A stretch of 64,000 nt of DNA from JANPCX01 sp966211815 (GTDB taxonomy: Bacteria; Pseudomonadota; Gammaproteobacteria; Burkholderiales; Burkholderiaceae_C). Location of the stretch: contig CBIHOD010000010.1 of the NCBI GenBank assembly GCA_966211815.1, positions 1-64,000 on the forward strand, written 5' to 3'. Shown piece after piece: positions 1-8,769 of the stretch (positions are counted from its first letter, which is position 1; each line of letters starts with the position of its first letter). Below the pieces are notes generated by a model, which was not told where the DNA came from, ran no database searches, and was given only the letters and a program-made list of their open reading frames with translations. A program made the position numbers and the translations under genes.

Positions 1-199
1 TCTCCCCGGCGCCGTTCTTTCTTGGGGGAGGGGGCTACCCCGGGGGGGTACTTGAAGGTTGCAGGGCTCCCCACGCCCATCGCAGCGCGAGCGCGCTACC
101 CCCCCCCACACGCCTCCCATCCCGAATGTTTTTTTCGACGAGCTTCCAACTTCGCACACCCGCCCCCGCCCTTCGCGTGACGCGGCAGTGGCCTCTGCC

Positions 200-229
200 T
201 ACAATGTCGGTTTGCTTAAAAATTAAGCA
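200..229 (+). promoter_or_regulatory. Weak mnmG promoter region with a small inverted repeat
   Basis: A TACAAT-like -10 box lies at 200-205, about 45 bases before mnmG. No good -35 box is visible. It is followed by a 7-bp inverted repeat with a 3-base spacer at 213-229 (TGCTTAA / TTAAGCA), which could be a protein site or an RNA hairpin in the leader. The rest of 1-249 shows no gene. The promoter reading is an inference from position. Confidence 0.3.
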
Positions 230-249
230 GCCAGATTCAGGATACAGCA

Positions 250-2202
250 ATGCAGTTCCCCCGGATTTTTGACGTCATCGTCGTGGGCGGCGGCCACGCC
301 GGCACCGAAGCGGCGTTGGCCAGCGCACGCATGGGCGCGGCGACTCTGCTGCTCACCCACAACATCGAAACCCTGGGGCAGATGAGCTGCAACCCGTCGA
401 TCGGCGGCATCGGCAAAGGCCACCTGGTGAAAGAGGTGGACGCGCTCGGCGGCGCCATGGCGATCGCGACCGACGAGGCCGGCATCCAGTTCCGCATCCT
501 CAATGGCTCCAAAGGGCCCGCCGTGCGGGCCACCCGGGCCCAGGCCGACCGCGTGCTTTACCGCGCCGCTATCCGCCGTCGCCTGGAAAACCAACCCAAC
601 CTCTGGCTGTTTCAAGGTGCCTGCGACGATCTCTTGGTGCAAGGGGACCAAGTGACGGGGGTTGTCACGCAAGTTGGTGTTCGCTTCGATTGCCGTGCCG
701 TTGTATTGACAGCAGGGACTTTCCTGGATGGCCGCGTCCATGTGGGTTTGCAGAACCACGCGGCCGGCCGGGCGGGCGATCCCCCGGCGGTCAGCCTGTC
801 GGCCCGTTTGAAGGAATTGCAACTGCCGCAGGGGCGCCTCAAAACCGGCACGCCACCGCGCATTGATGGCCGCAGCATCGATTTCTCCAAACTCAGCGAG
901 CAGCCGGGCGACCTGGATCCGGTGCCGGTTTTCAGTTTCATGGGCGATGCGTCCATGCACCCGCGCCAAGTGCCTTGCTGGGTCACGCACACCAATGAAC
1001 GCACCCACGAGATCATCCGCTCCGGTTTCGATCGCAGCCCGATGTTCACCGGGGTGATCGGCGGCGTGGGGCCGCGGTATTGCCCGAGCATCGAAGACAA
1101 GGTGAACCGTTTCGCGGACAAGAACGCGCACCAGATCTTCCTGGAACCCGAAGGCCTGACGACCAACGAGTTCTATCCGAACGGCATTTCCACCTCCCTG
1201 CCCTTCGACATCCAGATCGCCGCGGTGCAGTCCATGGTGGGCTTAGCGCAAGCTCACATTCTGCGGCCGGGTTATGCCATCGAATACGACTATTTCGATC
1301 CAAGGGCATTGAAGTCCACCTTTGAAACCAAGTCGATCCAGGGGCTTTACTTCGCCGGCCAGATCAATGGCACGACCGGTTACGAAGAAGCCGCTGCCCA
1401 AGGATTGTTTGCCGGCTTGAATGCGGCACTGCAGGTGCAGGGCCGGGATGCCTGGGTGCCTCGCCGCGACCAAGCTTATTTGGGCGTGCTGGTCGACGAC
1501 CTGATCACCAAAGGCGTCACCGAGCCTTACCGCATGTTCACCAGCCGCGCCGAATTCCGGTTGCAACTGCGAGAAGACAATGCCGACATGCGCTTGACCG
1601 AAATCGGTCGGCAGCTGGGTTTGGTTGATGACGCCCGTTGGGATGCGTTCAACCGCAAGCGCGATGCTGTTTCACGTGAAACACAACGGTTGCGCTCGAC
1701 TTGGGTGATGCCGAGTAACTTGCCGGCCGCCGACGCCGAGCGTTTGGTGGGCAAGGCTTTGGAGCATGAATACAACCTGACCGACTTGTTGAGGCGGCCC
1801 GGGGTTGCCTTTGACACACTGGTAGAGATCGCCCGCATTGCCCGGCCGGAAGCCGGGGTTTCACGTGAAACGTTGGTGGGCGAGTTCGGCAAGCCCTTGG
1901 CCGATGCAGTCATCGAGCAGGTGGAAATCAGCACCAAATACGCCGGCTACATCGACAACCAGATCGACGAAGTGCAGCGTGCCGCCCATTTCGAGAACCT
2001 TCGTTTGCCGGAAGACCTCGACTATTCCCAGGTCCACGCCCTGAGCTTCGAAGCCAGGCAAAAACTCGGCAAACACCGGCCGGAAACCTTGGGCCAGGCT
2101 TCACGAATTTCGGGCGTCACGCCCGCGGCGATTTCACTGCTGCTGGTGCACTTGAAAAAAGGCAAGTTCAAGGGTTTCGCCAACTTGGACGCCGCTGCCT
2201 GA
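250..2202 (+). CDS. mnmG: tRNA 5-carboxymethylaminomethyluridine modification enzyme MnmG (GidA)
   Basis: This 650-residue FAD protein works with MnmE (not in the window) to modify the wobble uridine U34 of certain tRNAs. The N-terminal Rossmann motif VVGGGHAGTEAA (about residues 11-22), the CNPSIGGIGKGHL block near residue 50 and the YCPSIEDK cysteine block near residue 278 are all typical, and the length is normal. The ATG at 250 has AGGA seven bases upstream. The stop is one base from the rsmG start, so the two are co-transcribed. Two parS-like palindromes are embedded in its 3' third. The gidA-gidB pair is a classic marker of the origin region. Confidence 0.97.
   Translation: MQFPRIFDVIVVGGGHAGTEAALASARMGAATLLLTHNIETLGQMSCNPSIGGIGKGHLVKEVDALGGAMAIATDEAGIQFRILNGSKGPAVRATRAQADRVLYRAAIRRRLENQPNLWLFQGACDDLLVQGDQVTGVVTQVGVRFDCRAVVLTAGTFLDGRVHVGLQNHAAGRAGDPPAVSLSARLKELQLPQGRLKTGTPPRIDGRSIDFSKLSEQPGDLDPVPVFSFMGDASMHPRQVPCWVTHTNERTHEIIRSGFDRSPMFTGVIGGVGPRYCPSIEDKVNRFADKNAHQIFLEPEGLTTNEFYPNGISTSLPFDIQIAAVQSMVGLAQAHILRPGYAIEYDYFDPRALKSTFETKSIQGLYFAGQINGTTGYEEAAAQGLFAGLNAALQVQGRDAWVPRRDQAYLGVLVDDLITKGVTEPYRMFTSRAEFRLQLREDNADMRLTEIGRQLGLVDDARWDAFNRKRDAVSRETQRLRSTWVMPSNLPAADAERLVGKALEHEYNLTDLLRRPGVAFDTLVEIARIARPEAGVSRETLVGEFGKPLADAVIEQVEISTKYAGYIDNQIDEVQRAAHFENLRLPEDLDYSQVHALSFEARQKLGKHRPETLGQASRISGVTPAAISLLLVHLKKGKFKGFANLDAAA
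1668..1683. promoter_or_regulatory. parS-like centromere site 1
   Basis: TGTTTCACGTGAAACA is a perfect 16-bp palindrome and, as far as I recall, identical to the consensus chromosomal parS bound by ParB. It lies inside mnmG and is one of three such sites within 1.2 kb. Confidence 0.85.
1857..1872. promoter_or_regulatory. parS-like centromere site 2
   Basis: GGTTTCACGTGAAACG keeps the central 14 bp of the parS palindrome and differs only at the two outer positions. It lies inside mnmG, 189 bp from site 1. Confidence 0.75.
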
Positions 2203-2203
2203 C

Positions 2204-2902
2204 ATGACGGCCTCTCAATTTCCATCGACCGTCGACACGGCCAGGCTGCGCGATTCCTTGCTGGAGGGGGCGACTGCACTCGATGTCGACTTGTCGCCAA
2301 CACAAGCCGATGCGCTGATTGCCTATCTGGCACTGATCAGCCGCTGGAACCGGGTCTATAACCTGACGGCCTTGCGCGAGCCGGCTGAAATGCTGTCGCA
2401 CCATTTGCTGGATAGTCTTTCGGCCGTGCCGGCATTGCGCCGCCATCTCGACCAGGCAGGATTGACCGCAGATGCGCGGTTGTTGGATGTAGGCAGCGGT
2501 GCCGGCTTGCCCGGTGTGGTGCTGGCGATCGCGGTTCCCAATTTGTCGGTTACTTGCATCGACACCGTCGGCAAGAAAGCCAGCTTCATCCAGCAAGTGG
2601 CGGCAGAGCTGGGCCTGCGTCAGCTGCGCAGCCAGCATGCCCGGGTGGAAGCCTGGTCCGGTCATGCGAACGAAGCGAAATTCGACGTGGTGACTTCCCG
2701 CGCTTTTTCGTCGTTGCACGACTTCATCGACCTGACGCGCCGTCACCTGGCGTCCCAAGGCGTCTGGATGGCGATGAAAGGCAAGCGGCCTGATGAGGAA
2801 AGCCAAGCCTTGCCGGCCGACATCGACGTGTTTCACGTGGAACAACTGACGGTGCCCAGCCTGGAGGCCGACCGCTGCCTGATCTGGATGCGGCTGAGAT
2901 GA
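2204..2902 (+). CDS. rsmG: 16S rRNA (guanine-527-N7)-methyltransferase RsmG (GidB)
   Basis: This 232-residue SAM-dependent methyltransferase modifies G527 of 16S rRNA. The sequence shows LLDVGSGAGLPGVVLA (SAM-binding motif I, around residues 94-109) and the downstream VTSRAFSSL block typical of the family. The length is slightly above the usual 210 residues. It starts one base after the mnmG stop, in the standard gidAB arrangement. A third parS-like site overlaps its 3' end. Confidence 0.95.
   Translation: MTASQFPSTVDTARLRDSLLEGATALDVDLSPTQADALIAYLALISRWNRVYNLTALREPAEMLSHHLLDSLSAVPALRRHLDQAGLTADARLLDVGSGAGLPGVVLAIAVPNLSVTCIDTVGKKASFIQQVAAELGLRQLRSQHARVEAWSGHANEAKFDVVTSRAFSSLHDFIDLTRRHLASQGVWMAMKGKRPDEESQALPADIDVFHVEQLTVPSLEADRCLIWMRLR
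2829..2844. promoter_or_regulatory. parS-like centromere site 3
   Basis: TGTTTCACGTGGAACA matches the 16-bp parS palindrome at 15 of 16 positions. It lies in the last part of rsmG and completes the cluster of three sites upstream of parA. Confidence 0.8.
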
Positions 2903-3000
2903 GAGCCTTCCGGCGGTTTCAATAGAGCCGCTGATGGGGGCTGGCGTAAACTCGAACGTCCCGCGCGGCCTGTTTTTCCCTGTTGATTCAAGGAGTTCCC

Positions 3001-3615
3001 ATGCTTGGCGTCGCCGATTACGGTCAATTTGTGCTTGCTGTCGTTGTCTTCCTGGCCATTCCCGGCCCCGGCAACCTGGCGCTTGTCACATCGACCACCA
3101 AAGGCCGGATATGGGGCGGTTTGGCGGCCACGATGGGCGTGATCGCCGGCGACCAGGTGCTGATGTGGTGTGCTGTGGCCGGGCTTTCGGCACTGCTGGT
3201 CGCTTATCCGGCGGCGTTGACCGCGGTGCAGTGGCTCGGTGCCGCCTACCTGGTGTGGCTGGGCGCGAAGATGCTGCTGGCCAAGCCGGGCGCCGGCCCG
3301 ATCCTGGACATCAAGCCACGGCAGTACTTCCGCCAGGCCATGGCGATCACCTTGCTCAATCCCAAGGCCATCGTCTTCTACATGGCCTTCTTCCCCTTGT
3401 TCGTCGACCCGGCCCGCCACCAAGGTTTACTGACCTTCGGGGTTATGGCGGCCACCATCGCGGTGTTGACCTTCCTCTACGGCTTGGCCGTGGTGCTGCT
3501 CACCCACTTCCTGGCCGAGCGCATGCGGGCCAATCCCCGGATTTCGCGTGGCCTCGAGAAGCTGGCCGGCGTCTTCCTGATCGGCTTCGGGTTCAAGCTC
3601 GCGCTTTCCAAGTAA
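3001..3615 (+). CDS. LysE/RhtB family amino-acid exporter
   Basis: A 204-residue inner-membrane protein with about six hydrophobic segments. It has the family pattern near the N terminus (VFLAIPGPGNLALVTSTTKG, about residues 15-34), where a conserved PGP motif precedes a small-residue stretch, and NPKAIVFYMAFFP in the middle. Family members export amino acids such as lysine, homoserine or threonine; the substrate cannot be read from sequence. The ATG at 3001 is chosen because AAGGAG lies seven bases upstream. A LysE gene between rsmG and parA is a common arrangement in Comamonadaceae. Confidence 0.9.
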   Translation: MLGVADYGQFVLAVVVFLAIPGPGNLALVTSTTKGRIWGGLAATMGVIAGDQVLMWCAVAGLSALLVAYPAALTAVQWLGAAYLVWLGAKMLLAKPGAGPILDIKPRQYFRQAMAITLLNPKAIVFYMAFFPLFVDPARHQGLLTFGVMAATIAVLTFLYGLAVVLLTHFLAERMRANPRISRGLEKLAGVFLIGFGFKLALSK

Positions 3616-3653
3616 GCCTTCCCCCTCCTTTCAACCACGGACTGACCCACGGC

Positions 3654-4466
3654 ATGGCCCGAATTTTTTGTATCGCCAACCAAAAGGGCGGTGTCGGCAA
3701 AACCACCACCACCGTCAACCTGGGGGCGGGCCTGGCCCGCATCGGCCAACGGGTGCTGGTGGTCGACCTGGACCCTCAAGGCAACGCCACCATGGGCTCC
3801 GGCGTGGACAAGCGCAACCTGGAGCTGACTGTCTACGACGTGCTGCTCGAGAACGCCTCCATCCAGGAGGCGCGCCAGAAAACCGAGCAAGCCGGCTACG
3901 ACCTGCTCGGCGCCAACCGCGAACTCGCCGGCGCCGAAGTGGAGCTGGTCGATCTGGAGCGCCGCAACGAGCGGCTGAAAACCGCGCTCGAAGCGGTCGA
4001 TGCCGACTACGACTTCGTCCTCATCGATTGTCCACCCAGCCTGAGCATGCTCACGCTGAACGGCTTGTGCAGCGCCCACGGTGTGGTGGTGCCGATGCAA
4101 TGCGAATATTTCGCGCTCGAAGGCTTGAGCGACCTGGTCAACACCATCAAACAGGTGCACGCCAACCTCAACCCCGACCTGCAGATCATCGGCTTGCTCC
4201 GGGTGATGTTCGACCCGCGCATCACCTTGCAACAGCAGGTCAGCGACCAGCTGAAGGCGCATTTCGGCGACAAGGTGTTCAACACCGTCATTCCCCGCAA
4301 CGTGCGGCTGGCCGAGGCACCGAGTTACGGATTGCCCGGTGTGGTGTTCGATTCCACGTCCAAGGGCGCGCAAGCCTTCGTCGACTTCGCCGCCGAAATG
4401 GTGGAACGGCTCGGTCCAGCCCGTGCAGCGCCCGCAACCACGACGAACGTTGCGGCAACAGCCTAG
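3654..4466 (+). CDS. parA: Chromosome-partitioning ATPase ParA
   Basis: This 270-residue Walker-type ATPase moves ParB-parS complexes along the nucleoid. Visible motifs are the deviant Walker A KGGVGKTT (residues 11-18), LVVDLDPQGNAT, and the Walker B-like VLIDCPPSLSML near residue 120. The ATG at 3654 gives the usual short N terminus (MARIFCIANQ). It lies just after three parS-like sites. Unusually, the next gene is a radical SAM enzyme, not parB. Presumably parB has been separated from parA and lies outside this window. Confidence 0.95.
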   Translation: MARIFCIANQKGGVGKTTTTVNLGAGLARIGQRVLVVDLDPQGNATMGSGVDKRNLELTVYDVLLENASIQEARQKTEQAGYDLLGANRELAGAEVELVDLERRNERLKTALEAVDADYDFVLIDCPPSLSMLTLNGLCSAHGVVVPMQCEYFALEGLSDLVNTIKQVHANLNPDLQIIGLLRVMFDPRITLQQQVSDQLKAHFGDKVFNTVIPRNVRLAEAPSYGLPGVVFDSTSKGAQAFVDFAAEMVERLGPARAAPATTTNVAATA

Positions 4467-4511
4467 AACGTGTGCGCACACTCACATCAAATCCTGGATT
4501 GACGCGATCGT

Positions 4512-6461
4512 ATGCAGGTTGAGGGCATGAGCGCGACGCGATTGCGCGTGTTGGCGGTCATCCCGCCGATGACGCAGCTCAACACGCCTTACCCGTCGAC
4601 CGCCTACCTCACCGGCTTCCTGCGCTCGCGCGGCGTGGACGCGGTCCAGGAAGACCTGGCCCTGGCCCTGGTACTCGAGCTGCTGTGCCCGCCGGGATTG
4701 AAGCGGCTTCGCGAGTCCATCGAGGCACTGCCCGCATCGAAACGCACGCCGCGCACCGACGCTTTCCTGGCCGAATTCGACCGCTACCTGGCCACCATCG
4801 GCCCCACCGTCGCTTTCCTGCAAGGGCGGGACCCGACCATCGGCCACCGCATCGCCGGCCGCGCCTTCCTGCCGGAAGGGCCGCGGTTCGCCTCGCTGGA
4901 GGTCTACATCGACGAAGAAGGCGGCGACCCTCTCGCCTGGGCTTTCGGCGCCCTCGGCGTCCAGGACCGCGCCCGCCACCTGGCCACGCTCTACCTGAAC
5001 GACCTGGCCGACGTGCTGCGCGACGCCGTCGACCCGCGCTTCGAGTTCGTGCGCTACGCCGAGTCGCTGGCGCAGAGCCAACCCACCTTCGAGCCGCTCG
5101 CCGAAGCGCTGGCCGCGCCGCTGAACCTGGTGGACCAGACCCTGGTCGACCTCACCCTGGCCGCGGTCGAACGCCACGCGCCCACCCTGGTGCTGGTGTC
5201 GGTGCCCTTCCCCGGGTCCGTCTACGCCGCCTTCCGCATCGCCCAGGCGATCAAGGCGCGCCATCCTTCGATCGCGCTCGGCCTGGGCGGCGGCTTCGTC
5301 AACACCGAGCTGCGCGAGCTGGCCGAGCCGCGGGTGTTCGACCATTTCGACTTCGTCACACTCGACGCCGGCGAGCGGCCGCTGTTGGCGCTGGTCGAGC
5401 ACCTGCAAGGCCGGCGCTCGCGGCAACGCCTGGTGCGCACTTTCGTGCGCGACGCCGAGACCCAGTGCGTGCGCTACGTCAACTGGTCCGAGCCCGACAT
5501 CGCCTTCGCCGAGGTCGGCACGCCGACCTGGGACGGCCTGCCGCTGGACCGCTACCTGTCGCTGCTGGACATGCTCAACCCGATGCACAGGCTGTGGTCC
5601 GATGGCCGCTGGAACAAGCTCACCGTCGCCCACGGCTGCTACTGGAAGAAATGCAGCTTCTGCGACGTCAGCCTCGACTACATCTCCCGCTACGAAGGCG
5701 CTTCCGCCGCGGTGCTGGCCGACCGCATCGAAGCCATCGTCCGCGAGACGGGCCAGACCGGCTTCCACTTCGTCGACGAGGCCGCGCCGCCCAAGGCGCT
5801 GAAAGCGCTGTCGGCCGAAATCCTGCAGCGCGGCCTGTCCATCTCCTGGTGGGGCAACATCCGCTTCGAGAAAACCTTCAGCCCCGGGCTGTGCCGCCAG
5901 CTGGCCGACAGCGGCTGCATCGCCATCTCCGGCGGCCTGGAAGTCGCCTCCGACCGCCTGCTCAGGTTGATGAAGAAGGGTGTGTCGGTCGAGCAGGTGG
6001 CGCGTGTCACCAAAGGCTTCTCCGACGCCGGCATCCTGGTTCACGCCTACCTCATGTACGGCTTTCCCACGCAGACGGTGCAGGACACCGTGGACGCGCT
6101 CGAATACGTGCGCCAGTTGTTCGCCAACGGCTGCATCCAGTCGGGCTTCTTCCACCGCTTCGCCTGCACCGTGCACTCGCCGGTGGGCCGCAGCCCCGAA
6201 GAGTACGGTGTCACGCTGCAGCCGCTGCCCCCAGTGACTTTCGCGAAGAACGACGTCGGTTTCACCGACCCCACCGGCGTGGACCACGACGCGCTCGGCG
6301 TGGCCTTGAAGAAAGCCCTCTACAACTACATGCACGGCATCGGGCTGGAAGAAGACGTGCGCAGCTGGTTCCACGGCCGGGTGCCCCGCACCACGGTGCA
6401 CCGCCACCGCATCGCCCGCGCGCTGGCCTCGCCGGAGCCATGGGGCGCAGGCATGGCCTGA
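4512..6461 (+). CDS. B12-binding-domain radical SAM protein, function unknown
   Basis: The N-terminal half resembles a cobalamin-binding fold (LVSVPFPGSVYAAFRIAQAI, then LGLGGGFVNTELREL). The C-terminal half is a radical SAM domain whose cluster cysteines are in HGCYWKKCSFC (C376, C381, C384). The C-x4-C-x2-C spacing is common in B12-dependent radical SAM enzymes. Length is 649 residues from the ATG at 4512; a second in-frame ATG at 4527 is equally possible and has AGG at a better distance. Members of this superfamily do methylations and rearrangements, but I cannot assign a substrate. It stands alone between parA and the pigment cluster. Confidence 0.8.
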   Translation: MQVEGMSATRLRVLAVIPPMTQLNTPYPSTAYLTGFLRSRGVDAVQEDLALALVLELLCPPGLKRLRESIEALPASKRTPRTDAFLAEFDRYLATIGPTVAFLQGRDPTIGHRIAGRAFLPEGPRFASLEVYIDEEGGDPLAWAFGALGVQDRARHLATLYLNDLADVLRDAVDPRFEFVRYAESLAQSQPTFEPLAEALAAPLNLVDQTLVDLTLAAVERHAPTLVLVSVPFPGSVYAAFRIAQAIKARHPSIALGLGGGFVNTELRELAEPRVFDHFDFVTLDAGERPLLALVEHLQGRRSRQRLVRTFVRDAETQCVRYVNWSEPDIAFAEVGTPTWDGLPLDRYLSLLDMLNPMHRLWSDGRWNKLTVAHGCYWKKCSFCDVSLDYISRYEGASAAVLADRIEAIVRETGQTGFHFVDEAAPPKALKALSAEILQRGLSISWWGNIRFEKTFSPGLCRQLADSGCIAISGGLEVASDRLLRLMKKGVSVEQVARVTKGFSDAGILVHAYLMYGFPTQTVQDTVDALEYVRQLFANGCIQSGFFHRFACTVHSPVGRSPEEYGVTLQPLPPVTFAKNDVGFTDPTGVDHDALGVALKKALYNYMHGIGLEEDVRSWFHGRVPRTTVHRHRIARALASPEPWGAGMA

Positions 6462-6749
6462 CCGGCGCGGCCTGGGGTCTCTGTTGACCCTCAAAGAAAG
6501 CCCACGCTGTCGTCACATGGGCTTGCCTTGGGTGTAACGGCACACGGGCCGTTTGCGACGGCGCCGGTGACAGACCGTCACGGTCCGCAATGGCGGCCGA
6601 CCTACAATTCGGGGTTACGCGGCGCAGGCCGTTTTCCCAGGTGCCGCACCGATCCCCGCCCCAATCCCACGCGCAATGAACCTTTGTTGCCCCATCCTCC
6701 CGCATGCCGCCTGCGCGCATGGCCGCGACATCCAGGTGGCGGCCTCGTG

Positions 6750-7769
6750 ATGACGGCGACCCCGCATCCGCTCGGATTCCGCAGGCATTGGGTTCCCGCC
6801 GGCCAGCAGGCCGACACGGCCATGGCATCGCCCGCGGGCTTGCTTGGCGGCTGGTCGGTCGGCCACGCGCCGGGAGCCACACAGCTGCCTTTGCTCGCAC
6901 CCGAGGGCGGCGCCGTGTTCGACGCCTGGCTGGGCGGCCGGGCCGGCGCCGAGCGGCGGCACGGCTGCGTGCGCTACGCCACCGACGGCCATTGGCTGCA
7001 CGGCTGCGCCGAGATCGCCGATGACGGCGTGCTCGGCCTGCAGGCTTCGGCCCGACGGGCTTACGACGACTTGTTCGAAGTCCTGGCCGCCGGCGAATGC
7101 CCGCACCTTCTGCGCCTGTGGAACTACTTCCCCGGCATGAACCTCGAGACCGCCGGCCTCGAGCGTTACCGGCAGTTCAACATCGGCCGCCAGGAGGCCT
7201 TCGCCGCGGCCCGGCGCAGCGCGCTCGAAGGCGCGCCCGCCGCTTGCGCGCTGGGCACCCGCCAGGGCCCGCTGCGGGTGTTCTTCCTGGCCGGGACGCA
7301 GGCCCCGGCGCCGATCGAAAACCCGCGCCAGGTCAGCGCCTACCGCTATCCGCAGGCCTACGGCCCCAAAGCGCCCACCTTCTCGCGCGCCGCGCTGGCC
7401 GATGCCGGCGGCGGGCGCGTGGCGCTGTTCATCTCGGGCACCGCCAGCATCGTCGGCCATGTGTCGGTGCATCCGGGCGACGTGCGCCGGCAGGCCGAAG
7501 AGAGCCTGGCCAACATCGCCGCCGTGCGCGAGGTGGCCAAGGCCACCGCCGGACGGCCTTTCCCCGCCGACCAGCTCACCTACACCGTCTACCTGCGCCA
7601 CCCCGAAGACCTGCCCGCGGTGCGCGCCGTGGTCGAAGCCGCGCTCGGCGGGCCCGAAAGCCGGGCGTCCCGCGAGGCGGTGTACCTGTGCGCCGACGTC
7701 TGCCGCGCCGAGCTGCTGGTCGAGATCGAGGCCCACGGTTTTTCCCCTGCTGCCGGGAGTCCCCTTTGA
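6750..7769 (+). CDS. Chorismatase of the FkbO/Hyg5/XanB2 family
   Basis: A 339-residue protein resembling enzymes that hydrolyse chorismate to a hydroxybenzoate or to a dihydroxycyclohexadiene acid. Family-like segments are the internal LERYRQFNIGRQEAF, YTVYLRHPEDLPAVRAVVE, and the C-terminal VCRAELLVEIEA. In xanthomonadin and related aryl-polyene pathways, such an enzyme (XanB2) supplies 3- or 4-hydroxybenzoate as aryl starter. Its place at the head of a ketosynthase/ACP cluster supports that role here. The ATG at 6750 has AGGTGG ten bases upstream. The preceding 288 bases (6462-6749) show no gene and no clear promoter. Confidence 0.82.
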   Translation: MTATPHPLGFRRHWVPAGQQADTAMASPAGLLGGWSVGHAPGATQLPLLAPEGGAVFDAWLGGRAGAERRHGCVRYATDGHWLHGCAEIADDGVLGLQASARRAYDDLFEVLAAGECPHLLRLWNYFPGMNLETAGLERYRQFNIGRQEAFAAARRSALEGAPAACALGTRQGPLRVFFLAGTQAPAPIENPRQVSAYRYPQAYGPKAPTFSRAALADAGGGRVALFISGTASIVGHVSVHPGDVRRQAEESLANIAAVREVAKATAGRPFPADQLTYTVYLRHPEDLPAVRAVVEAALGGPESRASREAVYLCADVCRAELLVEIEAHGFSPAAGSPL

Positions 7770-8686
7770 ACCTGCGAAAGCCGATGACCTTTCCCGCCGG
7801 GCTGGCGGCTTGCTGCGCCGGCCTGGCCCACCTGACCGCGGCCGCCACCGCCGTCGACGCCTCGGTGCCCGTCAGCGGTCCCGGGCGCGAGGCCGTCGCG
7901 CCCGCGCCTCGCGTCGAAAAGCCGCTGTGGGAACTCGGCCTGGGCGTCGGCGGCCTGTACCTGCCCGACTACCGCGGTTCCGACCAGAGCCAGGGCTACC
8001 TGGCGCCGTTGCCCGTCCTGGTGTACCGGGGCACCTGGTTCAAATCCGACCGCGAGGGCACCCGCGCGATGCTGCTGGACAGCGACCGCGCCACGCTGGA
8101 CGTCAGCATCGGCGCCTCGCCGCCGACCCGCAACCGCGACGACGGCCCGCGCGCCGGCATGCCCAAGGTGCCCGGCACCTTCGAGCTGGGGCCGAACCTG
8201 AACGTGCGGCTGGCCTCGTCGCCCGGCTCGGCGCAAAGCCTGCCCTGGCGGCTGGAGCTGCGCCTGCCGGTGCGCGCCGCGATGACGCTGGAGAGCTCGC
8301 CGCGCTACGCCGGCGCCACCTTCTCGCCCAACCTCAACCTGGACATCGCCCGGGTCGCGGGCGGCTGGAACGTCGGCCTGCTCACCGGGCCGATGTTCGC
8401 CGACGCGAAGAACCACGGCCTCTTCTACAACGTCGACACGCCCTATGCCACCGCGCAGCGGCCGGCCTACCGCGCCAGCGGCGGCTATTCGGGCTGGCGC
8501 GCGCTGGCGGCGGCCTCGCGCCGCTTCGGCGACACCTGGGTGGGCGCCTTCGCGCGCTACGACCACCTCGGCGGCGCGGCCTTCGAAGACAGCCCGCTGG
8601 TGCGCCGCTCTTCCGCGGTGACCGTGGGCTTCGGCGTGGCCTGGTTCTTCGCCAAGTCGTCCGAGCGAGTCCTGGCGGACGACTGA
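7766..8686 (+). CDS. MipA/OmpV family outer-membrane protein
   Basis: A beta-barrel-type protein of about 306 residues. After the signal peptide come aromatic-rich alternating segments of the OmpV/MipA kind (LGVGGLYLPDYRGSDQSQGYLAPLPV, repeated strands and a terminal FGVAWFF ending). I choose the TTG at 7766 because GGGAG lies six bases upstream, it overlaps the chorismatase stop, and it gives a basic n-region (NLRKPM) before the hydrophobic signal. An ATG at 7784 is the alternative. OmpV-like proteins act in outer-membrane scaffolding or transport. In a pigment cluster it may help place the product in the outer membrane, which is inference. Confidence 0.8.
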   Translation: MNLRKPMTFPAGLAACCAGLAHLTAAATAVDASVPVSGPGREAVAPAPRVEKPLWELGLGVGGLYLPDYRGSDQSQGYLAPLPVLVYRGTWFKSDREGTRAMLLDSDRATLDVSIGASPPTRNRDDGPRAGMPKVPGTFELGPNLNVRLASSPGSAQSLPWRLELRLPVRAAMTLESSPRYAGATFSPNLNLDIARVAGGWNVGLLTGPMFADAKNHGLFYNVDTPYATAQRPAYRASGGYSGWRALAAASRRFGDTWVGAFARYDHLGGAAFEDSPLVRRSSAVTVGFGVAWFFAKSSERVLADD

Positions 8687-8769
8687 AGAAGAAAAGAAGG
8701 CGGTTGTTCCGTGGCCATCCGATTGCAGGACCCTCCCGCGGGTCGCCCGGTTTTTCCGCGGGGACGCGC

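Noticed and set aside
4482..6494. A 670-codon open frame on the minus strand opposite the radical SAM gene
   Set aside because: It is a shadow caused by high GC content. Its translation is low-complexity and rich in H, R, G and A, and the plus-strand frame has clear radical SAM motifs.
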